From an uncultured Oceanobacter sp. (GTDB lineage: Bacteria; Pseudomonadota; Gammaproteobacteria; Pseudomonadales; Oceanobacteraceae), in contig CAJXTI010000040.1 of assembly GCA_913061185.1 (NCBI GenBank), forward strand, positions 1 to 33,684: a stretch of DNA of 33,684 nucleotides, read 5' to 3'. Shown here one piece after another: positions 8,079 through 16,963 of this stretch (the stretch's first letter is position 1; each line of letters begins with the position of its first letter). A program made the position numbers and the translations under genes. The notes under the pieces were generated by a model. That model had not been told where the DNA came from. It did no database searches and saw nothing but the letters and a program-made list of their open reading frames with translations.

Positions 8079-8917
8079 TGGGCTTGCCGACAACGGTCAA
8101 CAAAGGTCTGGATCAGTTGGCCAGAGATGGACAAGGGTGGCGGCGTTTCTGGTAGCCGGGTGTAATGAAACCACTGGGCATCAGAAATTTCATCGTCATC
8201 GATCACAATATCACCGCTGTCGTAGTGAGCGATAAACCCCACCATCAGCTGACCAGGGAAAGGCCAGCTCTGACTGCCGAAGTATTCAAGGTCGCGGATA
8301 GTAATGCCCACTTCCTCTTTCACTTCACGGTGAACGGCATCTTCAATCGACTCACCCGCCTCAATAAAACCGGCCAGGGTGCTGTAAGAATTAACTTTGT
8401 AACGGCTGTGATGGGCCAGCAAGCAGTACTCGCCACGAGTCACTATGGTGATGATGCAGGGAGCAATGCGGGGGAAATACAGCTTATTGCAGGGTTCACA
8501 AAACATCGCCCGCTCGGTTTGGTGTTGCCGGGTTGGCGCTCCACAGACACCGCAATAACGATGTTCCCGTGCCCATACGCCCAGCTGCAATGCCCGCGAC
8601 AAGGCCACATATTCATCCGCCGACGCATTCGCCATCAGTGCTCTGGGAGATAACCAATGATTGGCTTCCGGTTCCACCGGCTGTGCCAGTTCAATAACAA
8701 AACAGGGGATATTACGATTGGCGATGCCAATAAAGACCGTCTCCGTCTGACTCGTCAACTCCGGCCAACGGCAGTGCACATCGGCATGGCTATGCAGCGT
8801 CAAATCCGCTGCTGTTGTCGATAACACCTGGCCCTGACTAATCACCAGATAGCGATACGGCTGATCGTGTTGCTCTGGTTGGTAGTCGCACAGTTCAAAA
8901 GTATGAATTTTGCCCAT
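8075..8917 (-). CDS. nudC: NAD(H) pyrophosphatase / RNA decapping Nudix hydrolase
   Basis: This 280-residue Nudix hydrolase cleaves NADH to NMNH and AMP and can remove NAD caps from RNA. It has the full NudC layout: a variable N-terminal domain, a zinc ribbon with Cys122, Cys125, Cys140 and Cys143, and a Nudix box at about 183-205 (GFIEAGESIEDAVHREVKEE). The family-specific SQSWPFPGQLM motif follows at about 215 and normally reads SQPWPFPxSLM, so one Pro is Ser here. Catalytic glutamates of the Nudix box are intact. The frame starts at an ATG at 8917, and maa overlaps its stop codon. Confidence 0.95.
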   Translation of the reverse strand: MGKIHTFELCDYQPEQHDQPYRYLVISQGQVLSTTAADLTLHSHADVHCRWPELTSQTETVFIGIANRNIPCFVIELAQPVEPEANHWLSPRALMANASADEYVALSRALQLGVWAREHRYCGVCGAPTRQHQTERAMFCEPCNKLYFPRIAPCIITIVTRGEYCLLAHHSRYKVNSYSTLAGFIEAGESIEDAVHREVKEEVGITIRDLEYFGSQSWPFPGQLMVGFIAHYDSGDIVIDDDEISDAQWFHYTRLPETPPPLSISGQLIQTFVDRCRQAQ

Positions 8918-9054
8918 GGGAGTGCCTGTTGCCTCGGCTTGAAAGTATTAAATAGGTAACGATAACCCCGGTGGCCAAAGGCGGCAAATGCTCCGTGCGT
9001 TTCATTCAGGCATAATCCGCTAACGGATTGTTTTTACGAAAGGCGAATACTGGC

Positions 9055-10596
9055 GTGGTAAAAAAAACAGCAAGTGCAGGTACGAACAAAGCAAATAAAG
9101 CAGCTCTGAAACCGATCACTCTCCAGCTACCGGATCAGGACAAGCGCATCATGCCAGTACAGCAAGCCATGGTGTTGGCACAACGCTGGCTGCACAGTGG
9201 CCAGCCCTTACCGGCCATCGACGTATTGAGGCAGATTACCCAGCAAGTACCCGGTTTTGCCGATGCCTGGATGATGCTGTTTGCTGCCTTGAATCATTCT
9301 GCCGACCAGCAAGGCCTGGTACAGGATGCGCAACGTTGCCTGGCCAGCAAACCCCGGTTTATTCCCGCGCTCACCAGTTTGTCACTAGCCAAGCGGATTA
9401 CCCAGCAACACAGCGACGCCTTACGACTGATAGACAAGGCCCTCAAGCTGGAACCGACACTGGCAGAATTACACAATCACCGCGGTGTCATTCTGAAAGA
9501 AATGGGCCGCAGTGACGCCGCTCTGGAAAGCTTCAAACGCTGTTTGGCCCTGCAGCCAGATAACGCGAATGCCATCTGGAACCGCTCCGACATGGTCGGT
9601 GCCTTAACAGCAGCGGAATATCAACGCTGTCAGGCGTTAGCCAGCGGCGACAAACTGAGCCCCAATCAACGGGCGATGATCTACTACTCACTGGGGCGCA
9701 GTGACGAAAGCGCCCAAGAATACGCCCGTCAGTTCGACAACATTCAGGCCGGTGCCGAACTCAAACGATCGATTGTGCCCTACCAGCACAGTGCGGAACT
9801 GAGCCAAATTGAAAAAGCGGCTGCGGCCTTCCCCACGGCGGCGTCCGCCAGCGCTGCCGACAACCTTGCAGGTAAACCAACACCCATCTTTATCTGCGGC
9901 TTACCGCGCAGTGGCACCACCCTGACCGAACAGATTCTGTCCAGCCATCCCAGCGTTGCAGGGGGCGACGAACTCAATGATTTGCCACTGGCGTGTGGCC
10001 AATGGCTGGCTCGTAAAGGCATTCGGAAAACCTTCCCAAATTGGGTTACAGATATGCCGGAAGACGGCTGGCAAGCTATTGGTAACGCCTATCTGGACAG
10101 CACCAAGGCACTGCAAGATGGCGGCTGGTTTACCGACAAAAACCTGCAGAACTACAAAGCTATCGGAGTGATCCGCAAGGCCCTGCCCCACGCCAAAATA
10201 GTGGTGTGCCGCCGCAACCCAATGGACAATTTATGGGGCTGTTACCGCCAGTTTTTCTCCGAAGGTATGTACTTCACCTATCAGCAGGAAGAGCTGGCCG
10301 ACATCTGGAATGCCAGCGAAAAACTGATTCAGCACTGGCGGAACACCGGCAGCGATATTTTTGTGATGGAGTATGAAACGCTGATTGCCGAACCAGAGCA
10401 TACCATCCGCGCCCTGCTGGACTTTGTTGGCCTGCCATGGAATGACGCGTGCCTGAACTTCCACGAAAACAAGCGCAGTGTACGAACTCTGTCTGCGACT
10501 CAGGTGCGCAAGCCGCTATCGAACAGCCGGGTAGCGCAATGGCAACGTTACGAAGAACAGTTACAGCCGATGTTAAACCGACTGGATAGACAATAA
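9055..10596 (+). CDS. TPR-repeat sulfotransferase
   Basis: This protein of about 513 residues has N-terminal tetratricopeptide-type helical repeats (for example AELHNHRGVILKEMGRSDAA followed by LESFKRCLALQPDNANA) and a C-terminal sulfotransferase domain. The PAPS 5'-phosphosulfate loop GLPRSGTTL lies at about residues 282-290, and the 3'-phosphate-binding segment VVCRRNPMDNLWGCYRQFF further on. It would move a sulfonyl group from PAPS to an unidentified acceptor. The TPR part may bind a protein substrate, as in bacterial relatives of tyrosylprotein sulfotransferases. The start is uncertain: the frame opens with a TTG at 9028, GTG at 9055 has a GAAAGG 11 bases upstream, and the first ATG is at 9151. 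It is a single gene, convergent with ureJ. Confidence 0.82.
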   Translation: MVKKTASAGTNKANKAALKPITLQLPDQDKRIMPVQQAMVLAQRWLHSGQPLPAIDVLRQITQQVPGFADAWMMLFAALNHSADQQGLVQDAQRCLASKPRFIPALTSLSLAKRITQQHSDALRLIDKALKLEPTLAELHNHRGVILKEMGRSDAALESFKRCLALQPDNANAIWNRSDMVGALTAAEYQRCQALASGDKLSPNQRAMIYYSLGRSDESAQEYARQFDNIQAGAELKRSIVPYQHSAELSQIEKAAAAFPTAASASAADNLAGKPTPIFICGLPRSGTTLTEQILSSHPSVAGGDELNDLPLACGQWLARKGIRKTFPNWVTDMPEDGWQAIGNAYLDSTKALQDGGWFTDKNLQNYKAIGVIRKALPHAKIVVCRRNPMDNLWGCYRQFFSEGMYFTYQQEELADIWNASEKLIQHWRNTGSDIFVMEYETLIAEPEHTIRALLDFVGLPWNDACLNFHENKRSVRTLSATQVRKPLSNSRVAQWQRYEEQLQPMLNRLDRQ

Positions 10597-10661
10597 AGTC
10601 GTAACGCACCGGGTTCCCACACCAACGTATCCGTATGGGTATGAGAACACCGTCGCCAGAT

Positions 10662-11249
10662 TCAAATAACCGCCAAGACCAGACCACCGGCGGCGATACC
10701 CGCGCCCACAATACGCGCCGTCATTGCGGCGATTGCAGGTTTACCCGCCTTGATCAGCGCGATACCCGCCAGATGCAACACCAGTGTTGCCAGCAGAAAG
10801 CCACCCATATAGCTCAGCCCACTGGCGGCAACCGGCATTTCAGCACCGTGGGCAACGCCATGAAACATCGCCATCCCGGCGGTCAGGGCGGTACAAAGCA
10901 GAATATTGAAGCGGGCGGCAAAAGCTACCAACAAGCCAGCGGCAATCACCGACGCCAGAATACCGCCTTCAACAAATGGCACGGTCACACCAAGCATCGA
11001 CAGGCCAGCGCCAAACGCCATGGTCACGATAAAAGCCAGTGGCAGCTGCCAGGTAGCTTTACCCCCCATTTGTGCCGCCCAAAGACCTACCGCCACCATG
11101 GCTAACAGGTGATCCAGGCCGGTAAACGGGTGCGTTATACCCGCCATCAGGCCGGAGGTTTCATGGCCGGTGTGTGCCATGGCGACCGCTGGCACAACAG
11201 CCGCAGCGCTAATGGACACAGTGATGACGGTTTTGAAGATATGTTTCAT
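10662..11249 (-). CDS. ureJ: HupE/UreJ family nickel transporter
   Basis: This 195-residue membrane protein has a signal-like N-terminus ending in AMAHTGHE, then about six membrane segments. The family motifs HPFTGLDHLLAMVAVGLWA and FHGVAHGAEMP place metal-binding histidines in the membrane. HupE/UreJ proteins import nickel for hydrogenases or urease. Position at the end of the urease operon assigns it to urease here. The ATG at 11249 follows an AAGGAA ribosome site. It is separated from ureG by 85 bases with no obvious terminator, and it converges with the sulfotransferase gene. Confidence 0.9.
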   Translation of the reverse strand: MKHIFKTVITVSISAAAVVPAVAMAHTGHETSGLMAGITHPFTGLDHLLAMVAVGLWAAQMGGKATWQLPLAFIVTMAFGAGLSMLGVTVPFVEGGILASVIAAGLLVAFAARFNILLCTALTAGMAMFHGVAHGAEMPVAASGLSYMGGFLLATLVLHLAGIALIKAGKPAIAAMTARIVGAGIAAGGLVLAVI

Positions 11250-11334
11250 AGCTGTTTCCTTGATGTCATTGGTTCACAAGAGTCTTTGATTGGGACGGAT
11301 TCGATTCAGACGGATTCGGACAGGGTACCGTCGA

Positions 11335-11982
11335 TCAAACCACCGCTTTGGCTGGCGGAATCGTTTTCTGCTCCAGCATGCCTTCGGTCACAATAAAATG
11401 AATGATGTCGTCCAGGCCCTGGGCTTTTTTCAGGTTGGAGAACACAAACGGCCGCTCGCCACGCATCTTTTTGGCATCCCGCGCCATCACTTCCAGCGAG
11501 GCACCCACCAGCGGAGCCAGATCGGTTTTGTTGATGATCAGCAAGTCCGACTTGGTAATACCGGGGCCACCCTTGCGTGGAATCTTGTCACCTGCCGATA
11601 CGTCAATCACATACAGGGTCAGGTCTGACAGTTCCGGGCTGAAGGTGGCACTGAGGTTATCACCGCCACTTTCGACAAAGACCACGTCCAGCGCACCGTG
11701 TCGTGCCAGCAGCTGATCGATGGCAGCCAGGTTCATGGAAGCGTCTTCACGAATGGCGGTATGCGGACAGCCGCCCGTTTCCACCCCGAGAATACGATCA
11801 GCGCTGAGCGCCTCGTTTTCGGTGAGGAATTTGGCGTCTTCCTTGGTATAGATGTCGTTGGTGACGACCGCAATATCGTAGTAGTCACGCATCGCCGTGC
11901 AAAGAGAACGCAGCAAGGCGGTTTTACCCGAGCCAACCGGGCCGCCAACGCCAATGCGCAGTGTCTGTTTTGGTTTCGACAT
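11335..11982 (-). CDS. ureG: Urease accessory GTPase UreG
   Basis: This 215-residue GTPase drives nickel insertion into urease with UreD, UreF and UreE. The P-loop [12 protein letters not shown] is at about residues 11-22. The metal-binding CPH motif is in [13 protein letters not shown], the [15 protein letters not shown] segment follows, and NKTDL is the guanine-recognition motif. Length is typical. The frame extends to 12009, but the ATG at 11982 has an AAGGGG ribosome site and gives the conserved start [20 protein letters not shown]. It lies 39 bases after ureF on the same strand. Confidence 0.97.
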   Translation of the reverse strand: MSKPKQTLRIGVGGPVGSGKTALLRSLCTAMRDYYDIAVVTNDIYTKEDAKFLTENEALSADRILGVETGGCPHTAIREDASMNLAAIDQLLARHGALDVVFVESGGDNLSATFSPELSDLTLYVIDVSAGDKIPRKGGPGITKSDLLIINKTDLAPLVGASLEVMARDAKKMRGERPFVFSNLKKAQGLDDIIHFIVTEGMLEQKTIPPAKAVV

Positions 11983-12021
11983 AAAAAATTCCCCTTGTCT
12001 TGGTAACACCGGCCCGTTGCT

Positions 12022-12747
12022 TCAGGAGCGGAACAGGCGCGAATACATATGTTCATGTTGGGAGCTGGCAATAGCCAGGGCTGGCAGGCCCGCTCCAATT
12101 TCATCGTCATCCAGGGTGTCTGCGTATTCTAACGCTCGTTGCAGAGCGGGTTGCAACTCACCGAGTAATTGTTGCGCCTGGGTTTGCCCTAGTGGCACCA
12201 GTTTGGTGGCTGCCGCTATCTGGTTTTCCAGCCAGGACCATAAAAATCCCAGCGCCGCCGAACGGTAAGGAATCCCCCACTCACCAGCCGCCAATGCAAA
12301 CAGGCAGACAAAGCTGACCGGCTCGCTTTTGGCAAACGGCAGCTCAAAACCGAGGCTGGTTAACAAACGGTGTAACGCTTCTCCCATGGCGGTGTCGGTC
12401 AGCCGTAATTCACGCGTTTCTCGACAGGCCAATAGCAGATCATTCAGCCGTACCAGTTCAGCCAGATCACCACTGGCGATCGCCGCCATACACCGTCGTA
12501 ACACCGGCAAATCAGTCGCTGACAGGCTGTGTTGCAACTGCTCATTCACCCACTGGCTCACCTGAGGCGCTTTGGTAATCCAGCCGGCATCAATGGCGTA
12601 TTCCATACCCTGAGAGAAGGCATATCCCCCCACTGGCAAACTCACCGAGCACAGCTGCATCAAGCGGATCAGACCCATATCACTCAAAGGTGACGCAGCC
12701 GCCAGGGTGGTATCAACCACGACCGAATCAGTGGTGCTGATGGTCAT
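12022..12747 (-). CDS. ureF: Urease accessory protein UreF
   Basis: This all-helical protein of about 241 residues acts with UreD and UreG as the nickel-loading complex on apo-urease. The signature LMQLCSVSLPVGGYAFSQGMEYAIDAGWI lies near the N-terminus, LPVLRRCMAAI and LTDTAMGEALHRL are in the middle, and the C-terminus ends SQHEHMYSRLFRS, as in other UreF proteins. The start is unclear. ATG at 12747 overlaps the end of ureE by 20 bases and is used here. An internal ATG at 12678 would give 218 residues, closer to the usual length. The open frame continues to 12900, but that part is only the reverse reading of the His-rich ureE tail. Confidence 0.92.
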   Translation of the reverse strand: MTISTTDSVVVDTTLAAASPLSDMGLIRLMQLCSVSLPVGGYAFSQGMEYAIDAGWITKAPQVSQWVNEQLQHSLSATDLPVLRRCMAAIASGDLAELVRLNDLLLACRETRELRLTDTAMGEALHRLLTSLGFELPFAKSEPVSFVCLFALAAGEWGIPYRSAALGFLWSWLENQIAAATKLVPLGQTQAQQLLGELQPALQRALEYADTLDDDEIGAGLPALAIASSQHEHMYSRLFRS

Positions 12748-13297
12748 GGCCATGCTCATGTTGATCGTCGTGCTTCCCGTTGTGTTGATCATCATGTGCG
12801 TGATCATGCGCCTGCTCGTGGCTGTGAGCATGACCGTGCGGACCGTGCGAATGACCATGCGAATGACCACCATTGGAATAGGCACCCGACTCCGGCACAA
12901 ACACCGCTTCCGTCGGTGTGATGGTCAGTCCCAGCAACACCAGCATTTCCTCTAACACATGATCGGGAGTAATACGTAACCAGCGATCTCCCACCTGCAG
13001 TTTCACATGGCGATTGCCAAGGTGATAACAGGCACGGGCAAAGGTACGCCAGTCGTCACAAGTGGCTTCGGCAACGGCTTCTATCGCGCCGTCTACCTGT
13101 ACAATTTTGCCGCACTGGGTTTTCAGAAACTCACCCACCAGCAAGGGTTTACCACGTTCCAGAAATACCCGTACTTCTTCGCCGTCCGTACTGGTCAGGC
13201 GTAAACGCCCCCGGTCACGTTGTTCATGGGTCAGGCAAACCGTGGCGTAAATCGGGCCAGCGGCATCGGTTCCCAGGCGTTCGTAAATCTCCAACAT
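12728..13297 (-). CDS. ureE: Urease accessory nickel metallochaperone UreE with His-rich tail
   Basis: This 189-residue nickel chaperone hands nickel to the UreDFG complex. The N-terminal peptide-binding domain (LTHEQRDRGRLRLTSTDGEE then LERGKPLLVGEFL) and the C-terminal metal domain (ACYHLGNRHVKLQV, DHVLEEMLVLLGL) are normal. From about residue 143 the protein ends in a nearly uninterrupted His/Gly/Asp tail with about 19 histidines in 47 residues, ending in HQHH. Such tails store nickel in Klebsiella-type UreE. The ATG at 13297 has a CGGAGA ribosome site and gives the expected MLEIYERLG start. The tail coding sequence overlaps the possible ureF starts. Confidence 0.96.
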   Translation of the reverse strand: MLEIYERLGTDAAGPIYATVCLTHEQRDRGRLRLTSTDGEEVRVFLERGKPLLVGEFLKTQCGKIVQVDGAIEAVAEATCDDWRTFARACYHLGNRHVKLQVGDRWLRITPDHVLEEMLVLLGLTITPTEAVFVPESGAYSNGGHSHGHSHGPHGHAHSHEQAHDHAHDDQHNGKHDDQHEHGHDHQHH

Positions 13298-13317
13298 GGA
13301 TTTCTCCGGATTGGCTA

Positions 13318-13398
13318 CCACACCGGAGCGTGGGGGCCAGTATTCAAATCATTATTCCCGTTGCTGGCCGTTCTCACGCTCCGGCGTGGGAACGGCCT
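13318..13398. repeat. REP-like inverted pair between the ureBC and ureE genes
   Basis: CCGGAGCGTGGGGGCCAG at 13323-13340 and the opposed CTGGCCGTTCTCACGCTCCGG at about 13364-13384 face each other. The right half also folds alone: GGCCGTTCTCACGC-TCCG-GCGTGGGAACGGCC at 13367-13398, a 14-bp stem with one G-T pair. It lies wholly in the 121-base gap between two urease genes and could stabilise or trim the transcript. Confidence 0.75.
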
Positions 13399-13418
13399 GC
13401 TGAGTCAGAACAGCGCAA

Positions 13419-15479
13419 TCAAAATAGCGTGTACAACTGCGCCAGTGGTAACTCGGTGGCTGGTTCACAGGTCAGCAGTTCTCCGTCGGCTCGCACTTCA
13501 TAGGTTTGCGGATCGACGGTGATGTTGGGTTGCCAGCTGTTATGCACCATATCGCTTTTGCGAATATTGCGGGTATTTTTACAGGCCACCAGTTCACGCT
13601 TGATGCCCAGTTGTTCTTTCAGACCGCTATCCAGCGCCGCTTGCGACACCATGGTGAAGGAGGTTTTTGCCGCAGCGGAACCATGGGCACCAAACATCGG
13701 CCGGTAATGCACTGGCTGCGGAGTGGGAATGGAGGCATTCGGATCGCCCATTTGTGCGGCCGCAATCATGCCACCCTTGATGATCATCGAGGGTTTGATA
13801 CCAAAAAATGCCGGTTTCCACAGTACCAGATCCGCCAGTTTGCCCGGTTCGATAGAGCCCACCTCATGAGAGATACCGTGGGTAATCGCCGGATTGATGG
13901 TGTATTTGGCAATGTAACGGCGGGCGCGGAAGTTGTCGCTGCCCAGAGCCTTGTCTTCGGGCAAGAAACCGAACTGTTGCTTCATTTTATGGGCAGTTTG
14001 CCAGGTACGCGTCACCACCTCCCCCACCCGGCCCATGGCCTGAGAGTCGGACGAGATCATCGAGAAGGCACCGCGATCGTGGAAGATATCTTCAGCCGCA
14101 ATGGTCTCCTTGCGAATGCGGGAATCGGCAAAGGCAACATCTTCCGGGATCGAGGTATCCAGATGGTGACATACCATCAGCATGTCGAGGTGTTCATCCA
14201 CCGTGTTCACCGTGTAGGGCCGGGTCGGGTTGGTGGATGACGGCAGCACATTGGGATAGGAACAGGCACGGATAATATCTGGTGCATGGCCGCCACCGGC
14301 ACCTTCGGTGTGATAGGTGTGAATCACCCGATCCTTGAAAGCCCCGATGGTGTCATCAACAAAACCGGATTCATTCAAGGTGTCGGTATGAATCGCGACC
14401 TGCACATCGTATTGTTCTGCCACGCTCAGGCAACAATCGATGGCGGCGGGTGTGGTGCCCCAGTCTTCGTGCAGCTTCAGGCCACAAGCGCCGGCTTCCA
14501 GCTGTTCTGCCAGGGCGTCCGGCAGGCTGGCATTCCCCTTACCCAGAAAACCGAGATTCATCGGCATATCGTCGGTGCTCTGGATCATCTTGGCCAGATA
14601 CCATGGCCCCGGCGTACAGGTGGTGGCATTGGTGCCAGTGGCCGGGCCAGTACCACCACCAATCATGGTGGTGACGCCGCTCATCAGGGCTTCTTCGATT
14701 TGTTGCGGGCAAATAAAGTGAATATGGGCATCGATGCCACCCGCCGTCAGGATCGAACCTTCACCGGCAATCACTTCCGTACCCGGGCCAACAATAATAT
14801 CCACTCCGGCTTGCACATCCGGGTTACCGGCTTTGCCGACTTTTACAATACGACCGTTCTTGATGCCGACGTCACCTTTAACCACACCCCAGTGATCCAG
14901 TACCAGCGCGTTGGTGATCACCAGATCCATCGCCGGTTCACCGTCGGCTGGATTATTCAGCACCTGGCTCTGACCCATGCCATCACGGATCACCTTACCG
15001 CCGCCGAATTTCACTTCATCGCCATAGACGGTGAAGTCTTTTTCTACCTCAATCCACAGGTCGGTATCACCCAGGCGGACTTTGTCGCCAACGGTCGGCC
15101 CGAACATCTGGGCATAAGCGGTGCGATCCATCTTGACCGTGACCGTATGGTCGTCTGCACCTTCAGCGGCCGGCAGCTTGCCCATCACTTCGCCACGAAA
15201 TCCGTAAATTTCGCGCTTGCCAGCAAACTCCACCAGCTCGACGTCGCGACCCTGGCCGGGTTCAAACCGCACGGCCGTTCCAGAAGCGATATTAAGATGG
15301 AAGCCCAAGGCAGCGTCGCGGTCGAAGCTGAGCGCCGGATTGGTTTCAGCAAAATGATAGTGAGAACCGACCTGAATGGGACGGTCACCGGTGTTTTCAA
15401 CCCGGAGCGTCAGGGTTTTACGGCCAACGTTCAGTTCAATGTCACCGCTGACGGCTTGTATTTCACCTGGAATAAACAT
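13419..15479 (-). CDS. ureB-ureC: Urease beta-alpha fusion (UreB + UreC in one chain)
   Basis: One 686-residue frame carries both urease subunits. Residues 1-103 are the beta subunit ([49 protein letters not shown]). A linker of about 13 residues (104-116) follows, then residues 117-686 form the alpha catalytic subunit, beginning [20 protein letters not shown]. All alpha active-site residues are in place: His252, His254, carbamylated Lys335 (GLKLHEDWG), His364, His390, Cys437, His438 and Asp478. The enzyme hydrolyses urea to ammonia and carbamate. The start ATG at 15479 has a GGGAGA ribosome site. The internal ATG at 15131 lacks a nearby one, so separate translation of UreC looks unlikely. 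Most bacteria encode these subunits separately. A sequencing indel that removed a stop codon is the main alternative, but the frame agrees on both sides of the join. Confidence 0.93.
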   Translation of the reverse strand: MFIPGEIQAVSGDIELNVGRKTLTLRVENTGDRPIQVGSHYHFAETNPALSFDRDAALGFHLNIASGTAVRFEPGQGRDVELVEFAGKREIYGFRGEVMGKLPAAEGADDHTVTVKMDRTAYAQMFGPTVGDKVRLGDTDLWIEVEKDFTVYGDEVKFGGGKVIRDGMGQSQVLNNPADGEPAMDLVITNALVLDHWGVVKGDVGIKNGRIVKVGKAGNPDVQAGVDIIVGPGTEVIAGEGSILTAGGIDAHIHFICPQQIEEALMSGVTTMIGGGTGPATGTNATTCTPGPWYLAKMIQSTDDMPMNLGFLGKGNASLPDALAEQLEAGACGLKLHEDWGTTPAAIDCCLSVAEQYDVQVAIHTDTLNESGFVDDTIGAFKDRVIHTYHTEGAGGGHAPDIIRACSYPNVLPSSTNPTRPYTVNTVDEHLDMLMVCHHLDTSIPEDVAFADSRIRKETIAAEDIFHDRGAFSMISSDSQAMGRVGEVVTRTWQTAHKMKQQFGFLPEDKALGSDNFRARRYIAKYTINPAITHGISHEVGSIEPGKLADLVLWKPAFFGIKPSMIIKGGMIAAAQMGDPNASIPTPQPVHYRPMFGAHGSAAAKTSFTMVSQAALDSGLKEQLGIKRELVACKNTRNIRKSDMVHNSWQPNITVDPQTYEVRADGELLTCEPATELPLAQLYTLF

Positions 15480-15515
15480 CTGTGTCTCCCTGTGGTGGAT
15501 AGGGTTTGCTGTTTG

Positions 15516-15590
15516 CATTACCACGCGGAGCGTGGGAACGAGAGCAGCCTTGGCATTTTCTCTTCTGGCTTCCACGGCTCGCGTGGTATG
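15516..15590. repeat. 75-bp REP/MITE-like element between ureA and ureBC
   Basis: The ends are imperfect inverted repeats: CATTACCACGCGGAGCG at the left and GGCTCGCGTGGTATG at the right. Each half also forms its own small hairpin (CCACGC-GGA-GCGTGG at 15521-15535 and CCACG-GCTCG-CGTGG at 15572-15586). It shares the CACGC..GCGTGGGAACG core with the element at 13318-13398. It fills most of the 120-base ureA-ureBC gap. Confidence 0.7.
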
Positions 15591-15599
15591 CCCAGCGGC

Positions 15600-15902
15600 C
15601 TAACAAATCGGTTCGTGAACCGTCACCAGCTTGGTGCCATCCGGGAAGGTGGCTTCCACCTGCACTTCGTGAATCAGTTCTGGCACGCCGTCCATCACCT
15701 GCTCGGTGCTGAGCAGGGTTTTACCGTAGCTCATCAATTCGGCAACGGTTTTACCGTCACGGGCACCTTCGATAATTTCCATGGTGATGTAAGCCATGGC
15801 TTCGGGATAGTTGAGCTTCAGGCCGCGATTCAGTCGTCGCTCGGCCAGCAGCGCGGCAGTGAAGATCAGCAGCTTGTCTTTTTCTCTTGGCAGTAGTTCC
15901 AT
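15600..15902 (-). CDS. ureA: Urease gamma subunit
   Basis: This 100-residue small structural subunit of urease has full family length and pattern: [59 protein letters not shown], and the C-terminal [19 protein letters not shown]. It would assemble with the fused beta-alpha chain. An AGAGG ribosome site precedes the ATG at 15902. It lies 48 bases downstream of ureD, and a REP-like element separates it from ureBC. Confidence 0.97.
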   Translation of the reverse strand: MELLPREKDKLLIFTAALLAERRLNRGLKLNYPEAMAYITMEIIEGARDGKTVAELMSYGKTLLSTEQVMDGVPELIHEVQVEATFPDGTKLVTVHEPIC

Positions 15903-15950
15903 GCCGGACCTCTTTGATGGTGGTCTTGTTATTCAGGTTGGGACAGCCGT

Positions 15951-16913
15951 TCAGGTCGCCCAGATTCTCGGAGCGCAAGCCTGACGCCCAATCAGCAGCG
16001 GGCGAATTTCCTGCCAGCAGCGGGTAAACAATGCGCGAGCCTGGGCCGAACAATGACCAAGGTAACGAATGATCAGAAAATCACGATTAAGAGTAACACC
16101 TGTTAGATATGTTTTTCCAGATCCGTCCGTTTCCAGCAAGGCACGCAGCTGGCCGATCACTTCGTCACTCAGCAGCGTTTTGCTATCTGAGTCGTCATCC
16201 CTACCGTCTGGAGAGAAAGGCCCCGCCACCATCATGCCGCTAATGGGCATGGATTGCAGCCCGGTCATGGCGCGGTAAATACCCTGATCGCCATGTACCA
16301 GCAATCGCTCCCGCAACGCCAGGCGGCCATGACGATAGAGATTGAGATTCTGGCTGAATGAACTGGTGGCGGTGAAGGGTTGGTTCGATGCGGGCAAGCC
16401 CAGGCAGGTCACTTCCCAGCCGATATAACGCGCCCCTTCTGCAAGGTAAACGTCGGTATCCAGCCGGGTATTGGCATCCGGGTAAATAATGCTTTCCAGC
16501 GGCAGCCATTCCAGCGTGGCCTGTGCGGCCAGCTCAAAACGGAGATTCTGTCGTTGTGGGGTTTTGTCGGCACGCGCCTTATAGGCTCGACCCGCACCGG
16601 GGGTGGTTAGCAGCGCTGCTGCAGCGTCACCCAGATTGACGGCAATGGCCAGCGTATCGCCCGACACCATACCACCCGGCGGATGCAGCAGATAAAGATG
16701 CGCCAGCTCTCGCCCTTCCGGGTAGAAAGGCTTTTGCACATACAAAGGCCCCTGGTGGACGTTGCTTTTCAACACCGAACCACGAGGGGTTCTGGTTATA
16801 CCTAACGCCAGTGAGGCATTCCAGCGCGATGGCGTCACCCGTAAGGCGGGTGACGGCTCTTGTCCTGGCTCTTGTTGTGGTTCTTGTGATGGCTGTTCAA
16901 CCGGCATATTCAT
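15951..16913 (-). CDS. ureD: Urease accessory protein UreD
   Basis: This 320-residue accessory protein (UreH in some species) binds apo-urease and recruits UreF and UreG for nickel insertion. Conserved segments include GPLYVQKPFYPEG, LHPPGGMVSGDTL, LLTTPGAGRAYKA, LEWLPLESIIYPDA and the C-terminal YLGHCSAQARALFTRCWQ. Between the start and residue 25 there is a Gln-Glu-Pro-rich stretch of about 20 residues, probably a disordered tail, which accounts for the slightly long size. The ATG at 16913 is chosen for the AAGGAG ribosome site 9 bases upstream, although the frame opens at 16967. The urtE stop is 50 bases upstream, so transport and urease genes appear joined in one transcript. Confidence 0.93.
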   Translation of the reverse strand: MNMPVEQPSQEPQQEPGQEPSPALRVTPSRWNASLALGITRTPRGSVLKSNVHQGPLYVQKPFYPEGRELAHLYLLHPPGGMVSGDTLAIAVNLGDAAAALLTTPGAGRAYKARADKTPQRQNLRFELAAQATLEWLPLESIIYPDANTRLDTDVYLAEGARYIGWEVTCLGLPASNQPFTATSSFSQNLNLYRHGRLALRERLLVHGDQGIYRAMTGLQSMPISGMMVAGPFSPDGRDDDSDSKTLLSDEVIGQLRALLETDGSGKTYLTGVTLNRDFLIIRYLGHCSAQARALFTRCWQEIRPLLIGRQACAPRIWAT

Positions 16914-16963
16914 GCCGCGTACTCCTTGATCTGACCTTCCGATAGCGGGGAAACTGCTTGCCA

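Noticed and set aside
10597..10661. Terminator between the sulfotransferase and ureJ genes
   Set aside because: Only weak, mismatched pairing is visible and there is no T run.
12748..12900. N-terminal extension of UreF
   Set aside because: The extension is the alternative-frame reading of the ureE His-rich tail and lacks UreF similarity.
14286..15896. 536-codon plus-strand frame
   Set aside because: It is antisense to the ureBC and ureA genes, has no recognisable domain, and mirrors their codon pattern.
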